Source of the DNA: CAG-873 sp910578365
GTDB taxonomy: Bacteria; Bacteroidota; Bacteroidia; Bacteroidales; Muribaculaceae
Reading direction: 5' to 3'
Length of the DNA: 64,000 bases
NCBI GenBank assembly: GCA_951635545.1
Contig: OX620685.1
Coordinates: forward strand, 1,364,001 to 1,428,000
In this document: one piece after another, positions 1-7,815 of the stretch
Numbering within the stretch: the first letter of the stretch is position 1
Layout: each line of letters begins with the position of its first letter
Notes under the pieces: generated by a model
Databases searched by the model: none
Told to the model about the DNA's origin: nothing
Seen by the model: the letters and a program-made list of their open reading frames with translations, nothing else
Program-made: the position numbers and the translations under genes

Positions 1-2
1 AA

Positions 3-1556
3 GAAAAGGCTTCCGTGATGGTCTCATACAATCCCAATAAACAGATTGAGTCGGGCCAATGGCGGTCTGTTCACTGTGGTCATATGGTGCTTCTTCCTTT
101 ATACAATAAACTCGGCCTGGCGAAATTCTACGCTGAAGTAACTGCTCGTCATAAGTTTAAGTTCGACTTCGCCGACATTCTGTGCAAACTGGTGATGTGC
201 AGAATCCTTTTCCCTGATTCCAAGCGGGCTACCAGGGAATGCCTGACGGATTTTGTCGATGCGCCAGATTTTTCGCTTGACGACATATACAACTTTCTCG
301 GGGTTCTGGCCAAGGAGATAACCCCGCTGCAGAAGAGCCTGTACGAGGCTACAAAAAATGAATTGTCCCGCAGGACAGGCGTGATATATTATGACTGTAC
401 CAACTATTATTTTGAGATAGAACGGGAAGACACTCTGCGCCGATACGGCAAGTCAAAAGAGCATCGGCCCAATCCTGTTGTACAGATGGGCATGTTCATG
501 GATGCGGACGGGCTTCCGCTTGCGTTCTGCATCAATCCCGGCAACACAAGCGAGCAGCAGACCCTGCAGCCGCTCGAGGAAATACTTGCCAATGAATTTA
601 ATCTCAGCGAGTTTGTAGTTTGTACGGATGCGGGCCTGGCAAGCATCAACAACCGCCTGTACAACACTTCGGAGGGGCGGAACTATATAGTGACACAGTC
701 CATACCCGGACTTCCGAAGCTGATGAAGGAGTGGGCGCTTGAAAAGGCCGGATGGAGAAGGCTGGGAGACAAGGAGAACCGCACCTATGACATATCGGAG
801 CTTGACCTTGACTCGGAAAAGGAACATCTCTACTACCGCGAGCGATGGTTTAAGGAAGACCGCTCTGATGTGAAGAATCATGAAGAACGGCTGATAATCA
901 CTTTTTCGCCCAAATACGCATTGTATCAGCGACAGCTTCGCGCCCTGCACATTGAGAAAGCGCTGACTATGATCGGGAACAAATCGAAGAAATCTCGTCA
1001 GACACAACAGGATCCGCGCCGACTGATTAATACAACATATTGTACCACAGAGGGCGAAGAGGCTGAAAAGTATGTCATGGGGCTTGATTTGGAGGCCATA
1101 GAGAAAGAAAAAGCAATGGATGGTCTCAATTGTGTGGCCACCAGGCTTGAGGATTCTGTCGGCGAGATACTCCACGTCAACGGCTTCCGATATGAGATAG
1201 AGCACCTGTTCAGAGTCACCAAGACTGAGTTTGACGCACGTCCTGTCTATCTGCGCCGCGAGGATAGGATCCGCGCTCATTTTGCTCTCTGCTTTGTGGC
1301 ACTGCTGTTGCTCAAAGCCTTTCAGAAGCAAATCAATGAAGGCCTAGATGAAGGATGTAAATACTCCACCGAACAAATCATCAATGCACTTGCAGGTATG
1401 GACTATACCGTGGTGAGGGGAACCGGATATGTGCCTGGGTACTCTGCAACCAAGCTCAGATCAAGATGTTGTGAAGTATCCAACGTGCACATTGACACCC
1501 AGATAGTGGTGAACCGCAAAATGCGGCAGTATAGTAAAGCGTTAAAGAAGTGTTAA
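3..1556 (+). CDS. IS1634-like DDE transposase, 5' end cut by the window edge
   Basis: Cut-and-paste transposase of the IS4 superfamily, most like IS1634. Visible motifs are YYDCTNYYFE (first catalytic acidic residue, about residue 125), the basic GKSKEHRPNPVVQMGMF block, FVVCTDAGLAS (second Asp), and a C-terminal segment with HLFRVTKTEFDARP followed by RAHFALCFVALLLLK, where the family carries its glutamate. An ATG lies at 18, but the frame is open to the first base (EKASVMV...), so the true start is probably outside the window and this protein is N-terminally incomplete here. IS1634 transposases usually run near 550 residues. No terminal inverted repeat could be assigned because the left end is missing. 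Confidence 0.8.
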   Translation, partial: EKASVMVSYNPNKQIESGQWRSVHCGHMVLLPLYNKLGLAKFYAEVTARHKFKFDFADILCKLVMCRILFPDSKRATRECLTDFVDAPDFSLDDIYNFLGVLAKEITPLQKSLYEATKNELSRRTGVIYYDCTNYYFEIEREDTLRRYGKSKEHRPNPVVQMGMFMDADGLPLAFCINPGNTSEQQTLQPLEEILANEFNLSEFVVCTDAGLASINNRLYNTSEGRNYIVTQSIPGLPKLMKEWALEKAGWRRLGDKENRTYDISELDLDSEKEHLYYRERWFKEDRSDVKNHEERLIITFSPKYALYQRQLRALHIEKALTMIGNKSKKSRQTQQDPRRLINTTYCTTEGEEAEKYVMGLDLEAIEKEKAMDGLNCVATRLEDSVGEILHVNGFRYEIEHLFRVTKTEFDARPVYLRREDRIRAHFALCFVALLLLKAFQKQINEGLDEGCKYSTEQIINALAGMDYTVVRGTGYVPGYSATKLRSRCCEVSNVHIDTQIVVNRKMRQYSKALKKC

Positions 1557-1582
1557 AATTTTAACCCCATAAATTTGTTAGC

Positions 1583-1620
1583 ACAATCGGACACTCGTAA
1601 TCTGCAGAGTGTCCGATTGT
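1583..1620. terminator. 14-bp hairpin after the IS1634-like transposase
   Basis: Perfect stem ACAATCGGACACTC (1583-1596) with GAGTGTCCGATTGT (1607-1620) around a 10-nt loop, 27 bp after the transposase stop. No long T run follows, so it is either a terminator without a clear tail or part of the right end of the insertion sequence. The rest of 1621-1771 is AT-rich with a short tandem GTAGAGTC repeat near 1691-1706 and no gene that I can support. Confidence 0.5.
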
Positions 1621-1771
1621 TATATGGCATAACTCCCAAACTCGGGAAATTAGCAAAAAAATCACATTCGACAAAATTTAAGTGAGTTATGTAGAGTCTG
1701 TAGAGTCCGTAAAAAATTGAGGGTACACCAGAAATTTGATATACCCTCATATGCCTGTACAATCTATAAAA

Positions 1772-4555
1772 TTAGAACGGACGACCGTGACCGCCGGGAG
1801 GAGGACCGCCCGGGCCACGACGTTTGTTGCGGTCTTCGGGCTGTTGGCCTGCTCCGAATGTATTGAATTTGTAGGCTACGCTTACCATAAAGTAGCGGGT
1901 AAGCGAGTTGTAGCGTATGTCTTCGCTGTAGTTAGCGGTTACTGTACGGTTGATGTTAGACTTCTGCTGCAGCAGGTCATAGGCTTTGAGGCTTACAGTC
2001 ATGGCACGTCCACGCAGGAAGCTGTAGCTGATGTTGGCGTTCCACATCCATTGTTTGCTGTCGTAGCCCTGGCTGTAACCGCTGGTGGAGCTGTACTCCA
2101 CGTCAGAGCTTACACTGAGTCCGAAAGGTGCATTATATGTACCGCGGAAGCTCCCGCCATAACTTTGTATTGTACGACCGGTTGTGGTGGGCATCGAATA
2201 GTTTACGGTCTGAAGTGAGTAGAAAGGACGAAGTTCGAGTTCCACATAGTCCGGACGCCAGCTAATGCCGGGCTGCTCGCGCATCATAAACGAACCGCTG
2301 CGGTTGCGATCGCCATTGTTAAAACTTACTGAGGTGCTATAGTTGAGCATCAAGAAGTTGTTGAACATAAACTGACGGTTGTGCAGAGGCATCGACAGCA
2401 TGTTCATGCCACGGATGTTCCATACTCCGTTTACGTTCTCATAGGTTGTGGTCTGACCACCGGTCTGGTCGTCATAGGAGGTTTTCGACACTATGGAATT
2501 CTGGTTGAGCGTACCGTCAATCATAGCCATTATTGAGCGCTGTGCGTCGGCGTTGAAATCCTGAAAACGGAAGCGTACATTGTGGCTGAACGATGGTTTC
2601 AGGTCAGGATTACCTATTACTATGCGCAAGGGGTCGGATATGTCGGCCACAGGCTGCAGCTGGGTCATGGAGGGCTGCGACGAGCGACCCATGTAGTCGA
2701 CGTTCATGGAGCGGCTCTTGCCCATTTTGTAACGGTAGCGCAGATAGGGGGCGAAGTTGAATACATGGCGCGCAGGTATCGTTTTTTCTTCGTTGAGCAG
2801 ATTTATGCTTTTCGACATTTGTGGTACCAACGACAAGCCAACGTCGATTGAACCGCTTTTCGACACATGCTTGAAGCCGGCGCGTATGTCCTGGCTCATG
2901 TAGTCGTTGCGGAACTGATTACTGAGTTCGGAATTGAATTCAAGTTTTTCGCTTATCTCAGGCTCGCCTTCGAAGCCGTCGGGCCAATCCACCGGATGGT
3001 TGTATGTAAGTTTGTCGGCATTATTCCATCGGTACTGGAAGCGGTATGCAAAAGTAAGGAAGTTGCCGTTCTTTACATTGCCCAAAGGTTCGGTCCAGCT
3101 TACACGCGCCGATATATTGTTGTTCCAGGTATGATTGTCGGTCCACTGGTCCATGATATCGATTGAGTCGCCGAGGAGGAAGAATTTGTTCCAGCTGTAG
3201 TTATCGGTTTTCTCGCGGGTGTCTGTAATATTGTAGTTAGCGAATACCGAGAACGAACGGCCGGGACGACTGCGGAATTTATGGTTGTAGATAAGATTAC
3301 CACGGAATTCATACGATGTGCCGCGCGAGTACTGCTCATTACGGCTCTCGGTTACGGATTCGAGCAGTCCGTTGCGTGTAAGGGCATGGGAGTTCGACCA
3401 GCTGTCGTTTTTTGAGTAGCTGAAGTTGGGGCGGAACTCAAATGTGTTCATCGAATCGGGATTCCACTGCACACGGAAGTCGGCACGGAATGTATGGCCT
3501 TTGTCACGCGAGTTTTTTTCGGTGTCGTAATATGAACTTGAATCGGGGAATATATATGTGCGGGCCGACGATGTCCGAGTGTCGCGGTCAGTGTGGCTGT
3601 ACATAACATTACCGCCTACACGGAAAATCTCGTCCTTGCCCACATTGAAATTCAGTCCCAGCGCCTGCGATTTGGTGATGCCGTTGTCGCCTCCGAAGCG
3701 GCGGAAGCGACCGCTCATGCCGTCGTTGAATCCAAGTTCGTTTACGTTGTTGAAATTGCCCAGCAGCGTAATCTGGTTGCCGTTCCAGAAACGGTTTACA
3801 ATAAAGTTGGCTTTATACTTGTCGTCGGTGCCGTATCCGGCCTCGGCATTGCCGAACCAACCGTTGTTCATACCTTTTTTTACGGTAAGGTTTATTACGG
3901 TTTCTTCTTCTCCGTCGTCTACACCGGTTATACGGGCCAGGTCGCTTTTGCGGTCTACTACCTGCAGTTTGTCGACCATGTCGACCGGCAGGTTTCGCGA
4001 AGCCACCTTGGGGTCGTCGGCAAAAAATTCCTTGCCGTCGATCAGTATCTTTGTTACAGATTTTCCGTTCGCGGTTATTTTTCCTTCAGAGTCCACTTCC
4101 ACGCCCGGCAGACGTTTGAGCAGATCCTCCACCACAGCATTAGGCTGTGTGCGGTACGCGTCGGCATTATATTCAACGGTATCCTGCATCACTTTTACAG
4201 GGGTACGCACTCCCACCACCTCTGCCTCACGCAGCATCAGGGCTCCGGCCTGCATTTCGATAGGCTTCAGCGTTATATCGGCGTTATATATTTTAATATT
4301 CCGACTCTGGCTGTCATAGCCTACAAACGATGTTTCAACAATGTAGTTTCCGGCATTTATACCGCTTATTGTAAAAGCGCCGTCCTCATTTGTCAAAACT
4401 CCTTTCAACAGGGTGCTGTCCGGTTTGAGTACTCGCACCGAAGCCTGCATCATAGGCTCAGAATTTTCATCGAGTACTTTGCCTTTTATGGAAAAAGCCA
4501 TAGCATGTAGCATACCGAATGCAAGCGAGAGTAACAGCAGTATTCTACGTATCAT
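1772..4555 (-). CDS. Outer-membrane beta-barrel protein (TonB-receptor-like, OMP_b-brl_3 type)
   Basis: Predicted outer-membrane protein of about 927 residues. It has a signal peptide (MIRRILLLLSLAFGMLHAMA), then a carboxypeptidase-regulatory-like beta-sandwich (FSIKGKVLDENSEPMMQASV), a plug-like domain (NAVVEDLLKRLPGVEVD, then KILIDGKEFFADDPKVASRN), and a long aromatic-rich C-terminal barrel ending in a Pro/Gly tail (GGPPPGGHGRPF). The start at 4555 was chosen over an upstream ATG at 4615 because only the shorter form begins with a signal peptide; an A-rich tract precedes it. Family members transport or bind unknown ligands, so the substrate is not predictable. It is the only gene left of the candidate origin and points away from it. 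Confidence 0.88.
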   Translation of the reverse strand: MIRRILLLLSLAFGMLHAMAFSIKGKVLDENSEPMMQASVRVLKPDSTLLKGVLTNEDGAFTISGINAGNYIVETSFVGYDSQSRNIKIYNADITLKPIEMQAGALMLREAEVVGVRTPVKVMQDTVEYNADAYRTQPNAVVEDLLKRLPGVEVDSEGKITANGKSVTKILIDGKEFFADDPKVASRNLPVDMVDKLQVVDRKSDLARITGVDDGEEETVINLTVKKGMNNGWFGNAEAGYGTDDKYKANFIVNRFWNGNQITLLGNFNNVNELGFNDGMSGRFRRFGGDNGITKSQALGLNFNVGKDEIFRVGGNVMYSHTDRDTRTSSARTYIFPDSSSYYDTEKNSRDKGHTFRADFRVQWNPDSMNTFEFRPNFSYSKNDSWSNSHALTRNGLLESVTESRNEQYSRGTSYEFRGNLIYNHKFRSRPGRSFSVFANYNITDTREKTDNYSWNKFFLLGDSIDIMDQWTDNHTWNNNISARVSWTEPLGNVKNGNFLTFAYRFQYRWNNADKLTYNHPVDWPDGFEGEPEISEKLEFNSELSNQFRNDYMSQDIRAGFKHVSKSGSIDVGLSLVPQMSKSINLLNEEKTIPARHVFNFAPYLRYRYKMGKSRSMNVDYMGRSSQPSMTQLQPVADISDPLRIVIGNPDLKPSFSHNVRFRFQDFNADAQRSIMAMIDGTLNQNSIVSKTSYDDQTGGQTTTYENVNGVWNIRGMNMLSMPLHNRQFMFNNFLMLNYSTSVSFNNGDRNRSGSFMMREQPGISWRPDYVELELRPFYSLQTVNYSMPTTTGRTIQSYGGSFRGTYNAPFGLSVSSDVEYSSTSGYSQGYDSKQWMWNANISYSFLRGRAMTVSLKAYDLLQQKSNINRTVTANYSEDIRYNSLTRYFMVSVAYKFNTFGAGQQPEDRNKRRGPGGPPPGGHGRPF

Positions 4556-4683
4556 TTTTTTTTCTGCGATGTATGGGATGTTGAATAGATAAATTCTGTG
4601 TATTTTGGCACACATTGAATAAGACTATCTTTTTCCAGCGAGGTTTAATATCATTTTGGTTAAAAAAGTGCAAAATATGTAGA

Positions 4684-4711
4684 TATTAATTGCAGTTAAC
4701 TGCAATTAATA
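4684..4711. repeat. 28-bp perfect palindrome
   Basis: Perfect inverted repeat centred on GTTAAC (4695-4700), with arms TATTAATTGCA (4684-4694) and TGCAATTAATA (4701-4711). It lies between the start of the barrel-protein gene (4555) and the first DnaA-box-like 9-mers (4738). It could be an operator for a dimeric regulator of the minus-strand gene or a structural element of the candidate origin. The palindrome is directly visible; both roles are inference. Confidence 0.7.
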
Positions 4712-4986
4712 GTGTGTTTGCAAATATGTATACAACATTATCAACACCAATGTAGATAACTGCTTAATATGTTGATTTTCAACATATATACTTGTTGAAA
4801 ACTTGTATATAAGAATGTTGAATAAAATAATTCGACTCGGTTCTTAAAATAATCAACACTCATGTCGTACATTTGTACGGTTAAATGTTTTTGAATAATT
4901 TCAACTTCAAATTTCAGGATATTCAAGCATGGAATAAGGCAGATGTCATGTTGGTTGACTCCATTAAGTACGATAGGTCCCCATGC

Positions 4987-5088
4987 TTTTACATCTAAAG
5001 ACTGGATAGTTCGTTGGGGCGGTGAAACCGACCCCGTGTTTGCGACGAGAGTGCAAAAGATGTAGTTCCTGACAAAAGATTTGATAAT
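4987..5088 (+). ncRNA. Candidate IS110 bridge-RNA region
   Basis: In IS110-group elements the non-coding left end is transcribed into a bridge RNA whose loops pair with target and donor DNA. Here the segment upstream of the transposase ATG can fold. GGGGCGGT (5016-5023) pairs with ACCG-A-CCCC (5027-5035, one bulged A, GAA loop), and ACATCT (4991-4996) can pair with AGATGT (5058-5063) to enclose that hairpin. The fold is read by eye. Assigning target and donor loops needs the element ends and related copies. Confidence 0.4.
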
Positions 5089-6066
5089 ATGACATACATA
5101 GGCATCGACATCAGCAAAGCGACTTTTGTAGCAGCCTTCCTTCACGGGAAAAGCTACCGTACCGAGACCTTCCCAAATGATGCTAAAGGCATCCGCAGGT
5201 TCATCTCGAAGCTTGACCCTGCCATCCACCACTGCGTGATGGAGGCGACAGGCAACTACTGTTTCCTCCTTCTTTATCTTCTTGACAAGTCGGGCATCCG
5301 GGCAAGCCTCATCAATCCGAAGAAGATTAAGAACTATGCCCGCGTGATGATGTCCGTAACCAAGACGGATTCCAAAGACGCTTGTCTCATTGCCGATTTC
5401 GGGGAGAGGTTCAAGCCTGAACCCTATAAGTTCCCATCAGAACAGATAATGATTCTGAAGCAGAAGAAAACAGTCCTGCGTCAGCTCCAGAAGCAACTGA
5501 CAGCGACAAAGAATCTATTCTCATCTCTTGAACCTCTGCCGGTTAAGGACAAGAAATGTCTGACCTCACTGAAGCAGACCGTAACTTTCCTTGAAAAGCA
5601 GATCAAGTACATGCAGCAGGAAATGGAAGCGGTCGTGACCGATGTGTTTGACAGGCAGCTGAAACTTCTTACCTCAATAAAAGGTATCGGAGTTACGCTT
5701 GCCACAGCACTGATTATAGCTACCGGAGGCTTTACCTACTTCGACAATGCCAAGCAGTTGTCCCGCTTTATCGGTATCTGTCCAACAATAGAACAGTCCG
5801 GCACGAGCATAAACATCCGGGGACATATCAACCGTAACGGTGATGAGACTCTGCGTTCAATGCTTTATGTGGCGGCATGGTCAGCAAGTCAGCACAACAA
5901 GGCGTGCAAGGAATGCTACCAACGATTACGAGGCAATGGAAAATCCGGCAAGGTTGCCATGATTGCCGTAGCAAACAAACTCGTCAGACAGGCTTTTGCT
6001 GTTGTGACATCCAATAATTCATATATCGACGGTTTCGTCTCTACGAAACCTGATACCACCGTCTGA
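5089..6066 (+). CDS. IS110-family DEDD transposase
   Basis: RNA-guided-type recombinase of 325 residues, the usual IS110 length. The N-terminal RuvC-like DEDD domain starts with YIGIDISKATF (first Asp) and continues with VMEATGNYCF (Glu), SLINPKKIKNYA and TKTDSKDACLIADF (the Asp pair). A coiled-coil-rich middle leads to the C-terminal Transposase_20 domain with LLTSIKGIGVTLATALI and FIGICPTIEQSGTSI. The C-terminal serine region (around GTSIN, RGHINRNGD) is as in the family. The enzyme moves the element with little or no target duplication. Confidence 0.93.
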   Translation: MTYIGIDISKATFVAAFLHGKSYRTETFPNDAKGIRRFISKLDPAIHHCVMEATGNYCFLLLYLLDKSGIRASLINPKKIKNYARVMMSVTKTDSKDACLIADFGERFKPEPYKFPSEQIMILKQKKTVLRQLQKQLTATKNLFSSLEPLPVKDKKCLTSLKQTVTFLEKQIKYMQQEMEAVVTDVFDRQLKLLTSIKGIGVTLATALIIATGGFTYFDNAKQLSRFIGICPTIEQSGTSINIRGHINRNGDETLRSMLYVAAWSASQHNKACKECYQRLRGNGKSGKVAMIAVANKLVRQAFAVVTSNNSYIDGFVSTKPDTTV

Positions 6067-6107
6067 ACACTTCCTCTCTCCTTCTGGCGAGGGGATGCCC
6101 CAGCGGC

Positions 6108-6129
6108 GGGGGCGGCCTAAACCGCCCCC
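6108..6129 (+). terminator. GC-rich hairpin after the IS110 transposase
   Basis: Stem GGGGGCGG (6108-6115) and CCGCCCCC (6122-6129) with a 6-nt loop, 42 bp after the transposase stop. It may terminate the transposase transcript or form part of the right end of the element. No T run follows. Confidence 0.5.
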
Positions 6130-6599
6130 AAGAGCGGACGGAGGCATGACTATTCTCAAATAATCTAAGGTGGATGTAATTTTTGCCTCATTTTATTTGG
6201 ATTTTAATATAGTTCGTATATAAAGTTATCAACACAGTTGTTGATAAACTAATATAATACTGATTTACAACGCATTGACTTGTAGATAAACTGTAAATAA
6301 GCCTGTTTATAACGTATATCACACATTTACAGCATAATACTGCTACATCGTCACGATTCATCATCAACACCACGCAGCCTCGACCGGAGTGTACGACACT
6401 TTTCGACAGCTGTAGAAAACCATGTAGAAAACTGTTGAAAAGTATTCAGTAAAAAATCAAAAAATAAATTTGGAAAATATCATCCGATATCTGTATAAAA
6501 ACCTGGTGGCGTAAGTCCAAATTTAATTCACTGAATGTTTTATTTATTTTTAAACACTATATTAAGTGCTTATTGACACATAGTGTCGGAGAAAATTAT

Positions 6600-6607
6600 T
6601 AACTTTG
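6600..6607 (+). promoter_or_regulatory. Bacteroidetes -7 box (TAACTTTG) upstream of nadA
   Basis: TAACTTTG matches the Bacteroides -7 consensus TAnnTTTG and is followed by GCA, a common start context. A clean TTTG -33 at the right spacing is missing (TTGACA lies at 6573). It is about 215 bp upstream of nadA, so the transcript would have a long leader running through DnaA-box-like sequences. Confidence 0.4.
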
Positions 6608-6822
6608 CACATTCTTGACATGGTGTTGAAAACATCCTTAGTGCGCTTTTATTCAGAGCATGAAGGTGTAGATAGTATGTACACAAAGTAAAATATATGT
6701 TCATAAGTCATTTTTATACTTTGACACACAAAAACTTATCTACCTTTTCAACACACATTATTATTATTTGGGAAAGGAAATTTTTAAAATTTTAAAAATT
6801 CAAAAAATATAAACAATAAAAA

Positions 6823-7791
6823 ATGGCTGTTGAAAAAGGATATGTCGATGCTCCAGTGAATCCGGCGATTGATCTGAAAGCCGAAATACTGCGTATAAAA
6901 AAAGAAAAAGGCGCGGTGATTATGGCCCACTATTACCAGCCGGCCGAAATCCAGGATATCGCCGATTATATAGGTGACTCGCTGGCTCTGGCCCAGATTG
7001 CGGCAAAACTCGACAATGCCCGCATGATTGTGCTCTGCGGCGTACACTTCATGGGCGAAACTGCAAAGGTGCTGTGCCCCGACAAGAAAGTACTCATTCC
7101 GGATATCAACGCCGGCTGCTCGCTGGCCGACTCCTGTCCGGCCGACAAATTCGCGGAGTTTGTGGCAGCTCACCCTGACCATACGGTGATTTCGTATGTC
7201 AACACTTCTATAGGCGTGAAGGCACTGACCGATGTGCTGGTTACGTCGGGCAATGCCCGCAAGATTGTCGATACATTCCCTGCCGATGCCAAGCTTATAT
7301 TCGGACCCGACCGTAATCTGGGCAATTATATAAATTCGGTTACGGGCCGGAATATGCTGTTGTGGGATGGTGCTTGCCATGTACACGAGGAGTTCTCGGT
7401 TGAGAAAATTGCCGAGCTAAAAAAGCAGCATCCGCAGGCAAAGGTGCTGGTACACCCCGAATGCAAGCGTCCGCTGCAGCTTATGGCCGATGTGATAGGT
7501 TCGACAGCCGTATTGCTGAAGTATGCCGTTGAATCGGACGATACCGAATTCATCGTGGCAACCGAAAGCGGTATTCTGCACCAGATGCAGAAGAGCTGCC
7601 CCGACAAGACTTTCATACCGGCTCCGCCCAACGACAGCACTTGCGGATGCAACGACTGCCGCTATATGAAGCTCAACACTATGGAGAAGCTTTACAACTG
7701 TCTGAAATTCGAGCAGCCCGAAATTATAGTGGACCCCGAACTGGCCGAAAAGGCCCGCCGCCCCATTGAGCGTATGCTGGAGCTGAGTTAA
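6823..7791 (+). CDS. nadA: Quinolinate synthase NadA
   Basis: Condenses iminoaspartate with dihydroxyacetone phosphate to quinolinate, the second step of de novo NAD synthesis; it binds one [4Fe-4S] cluster. The 322 residues cover the whole family: MAHYYQPAEIQDIADYIGDS, VLCGVHFMGETAKVL (cluster Cys), YVNTSIGVKALTDV, FGPDRNLGNYI, WDGACHVHE, VHPEC (cluster Cys), ATESGILHQM and CGCNDCRYMKLNTMEK (cluster Cys). nadB and nadC are not adjacent. It is the first gene of a plus-strand run, 24 bp before leuS. Confidence 0.96.
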   Translation: MAVEKGYVDAPVNPAIDLKAEILRIKKEKGAVIMAHYYQPAEIQDIADYIGDSLALAQIAAKLDNARMIVLCGVHFMGETAKVLCPDKKVLIPDINAGCSLADSCPADKFAEFVAAHPDHTVISYVNTSIGVKALTDVLVTSGNARKIVDTFPADAKLIFGPDRNLGNYINSVTGRNMLLWDGACHVHEEFSVEKIAELKKQHPQAKVLVHPECKRPLQLMADVIGSTAVLLKYAVESDDTEFIVATESGILHQMQKSCPDKTFIPAPPNDSTCGCNDCRYMKLNTMEKLYNCLKFEQPEIIVDPELAEKARRPIERMLELS

Positions 7792-7815
7792 TCTTTAACA
7801 TTCAATATTAAAAAA

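Larger units (their letters stand above)
4960..6180 (+). mobile_element. IS110-family insertion sequence (approximate ends)
   Basis: Single-gene element with a long non-coding 5' region and a short 3' region, the layout of the IS110 group. IS110 elements usually lack terminal inverted repeats and I could not define the exact ends. The limits given are where the base composition changes from the AT-rich origin-like DNA to GC-richer DNA. The element sits inside the DnaA-box-like cluster. Confidence 0.5.
4738..6753. other. Candidate chromosomal replication origin (DnaA-box-like cluster), split by IS110
   Basis: AT-rich non-coding DNA carrying many 9-mers close to the DnaA box TTATCCACA. On one strand: TTATCAACA at 4738 and 6226, TTATCTACC at 6736, TTTTCAACA at 6745. 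On the other: TGTAGATAA at 4751 and 6281, TGTTGATAA at 6239, TGTAAATAA at 6292, TGTAGAAAA at 6411 and 6423, TGTTGAAAA at 4793, 6433 and 6624. A TGTTGA/TCAACA inverted pair sits at 4770-4784 and very AT-rich DNA at 6441-6560. The cluster is interrupted by an IS110 element. The flanking genes diverge (minus to the left, a >20 kb plus run to the right), as expected of leading-strand genes at an origin. dnaA itself is not in the window. Function is inference. Confidence 0.5.

Noticed and set aside
4741..5232. Minus-strand frame of 163 codons across the IS110 left end
   Set aside because: Crosses the IS110 transposase start and the origin-like region; no recognisable domain; base composition follows the non-coding DNA.
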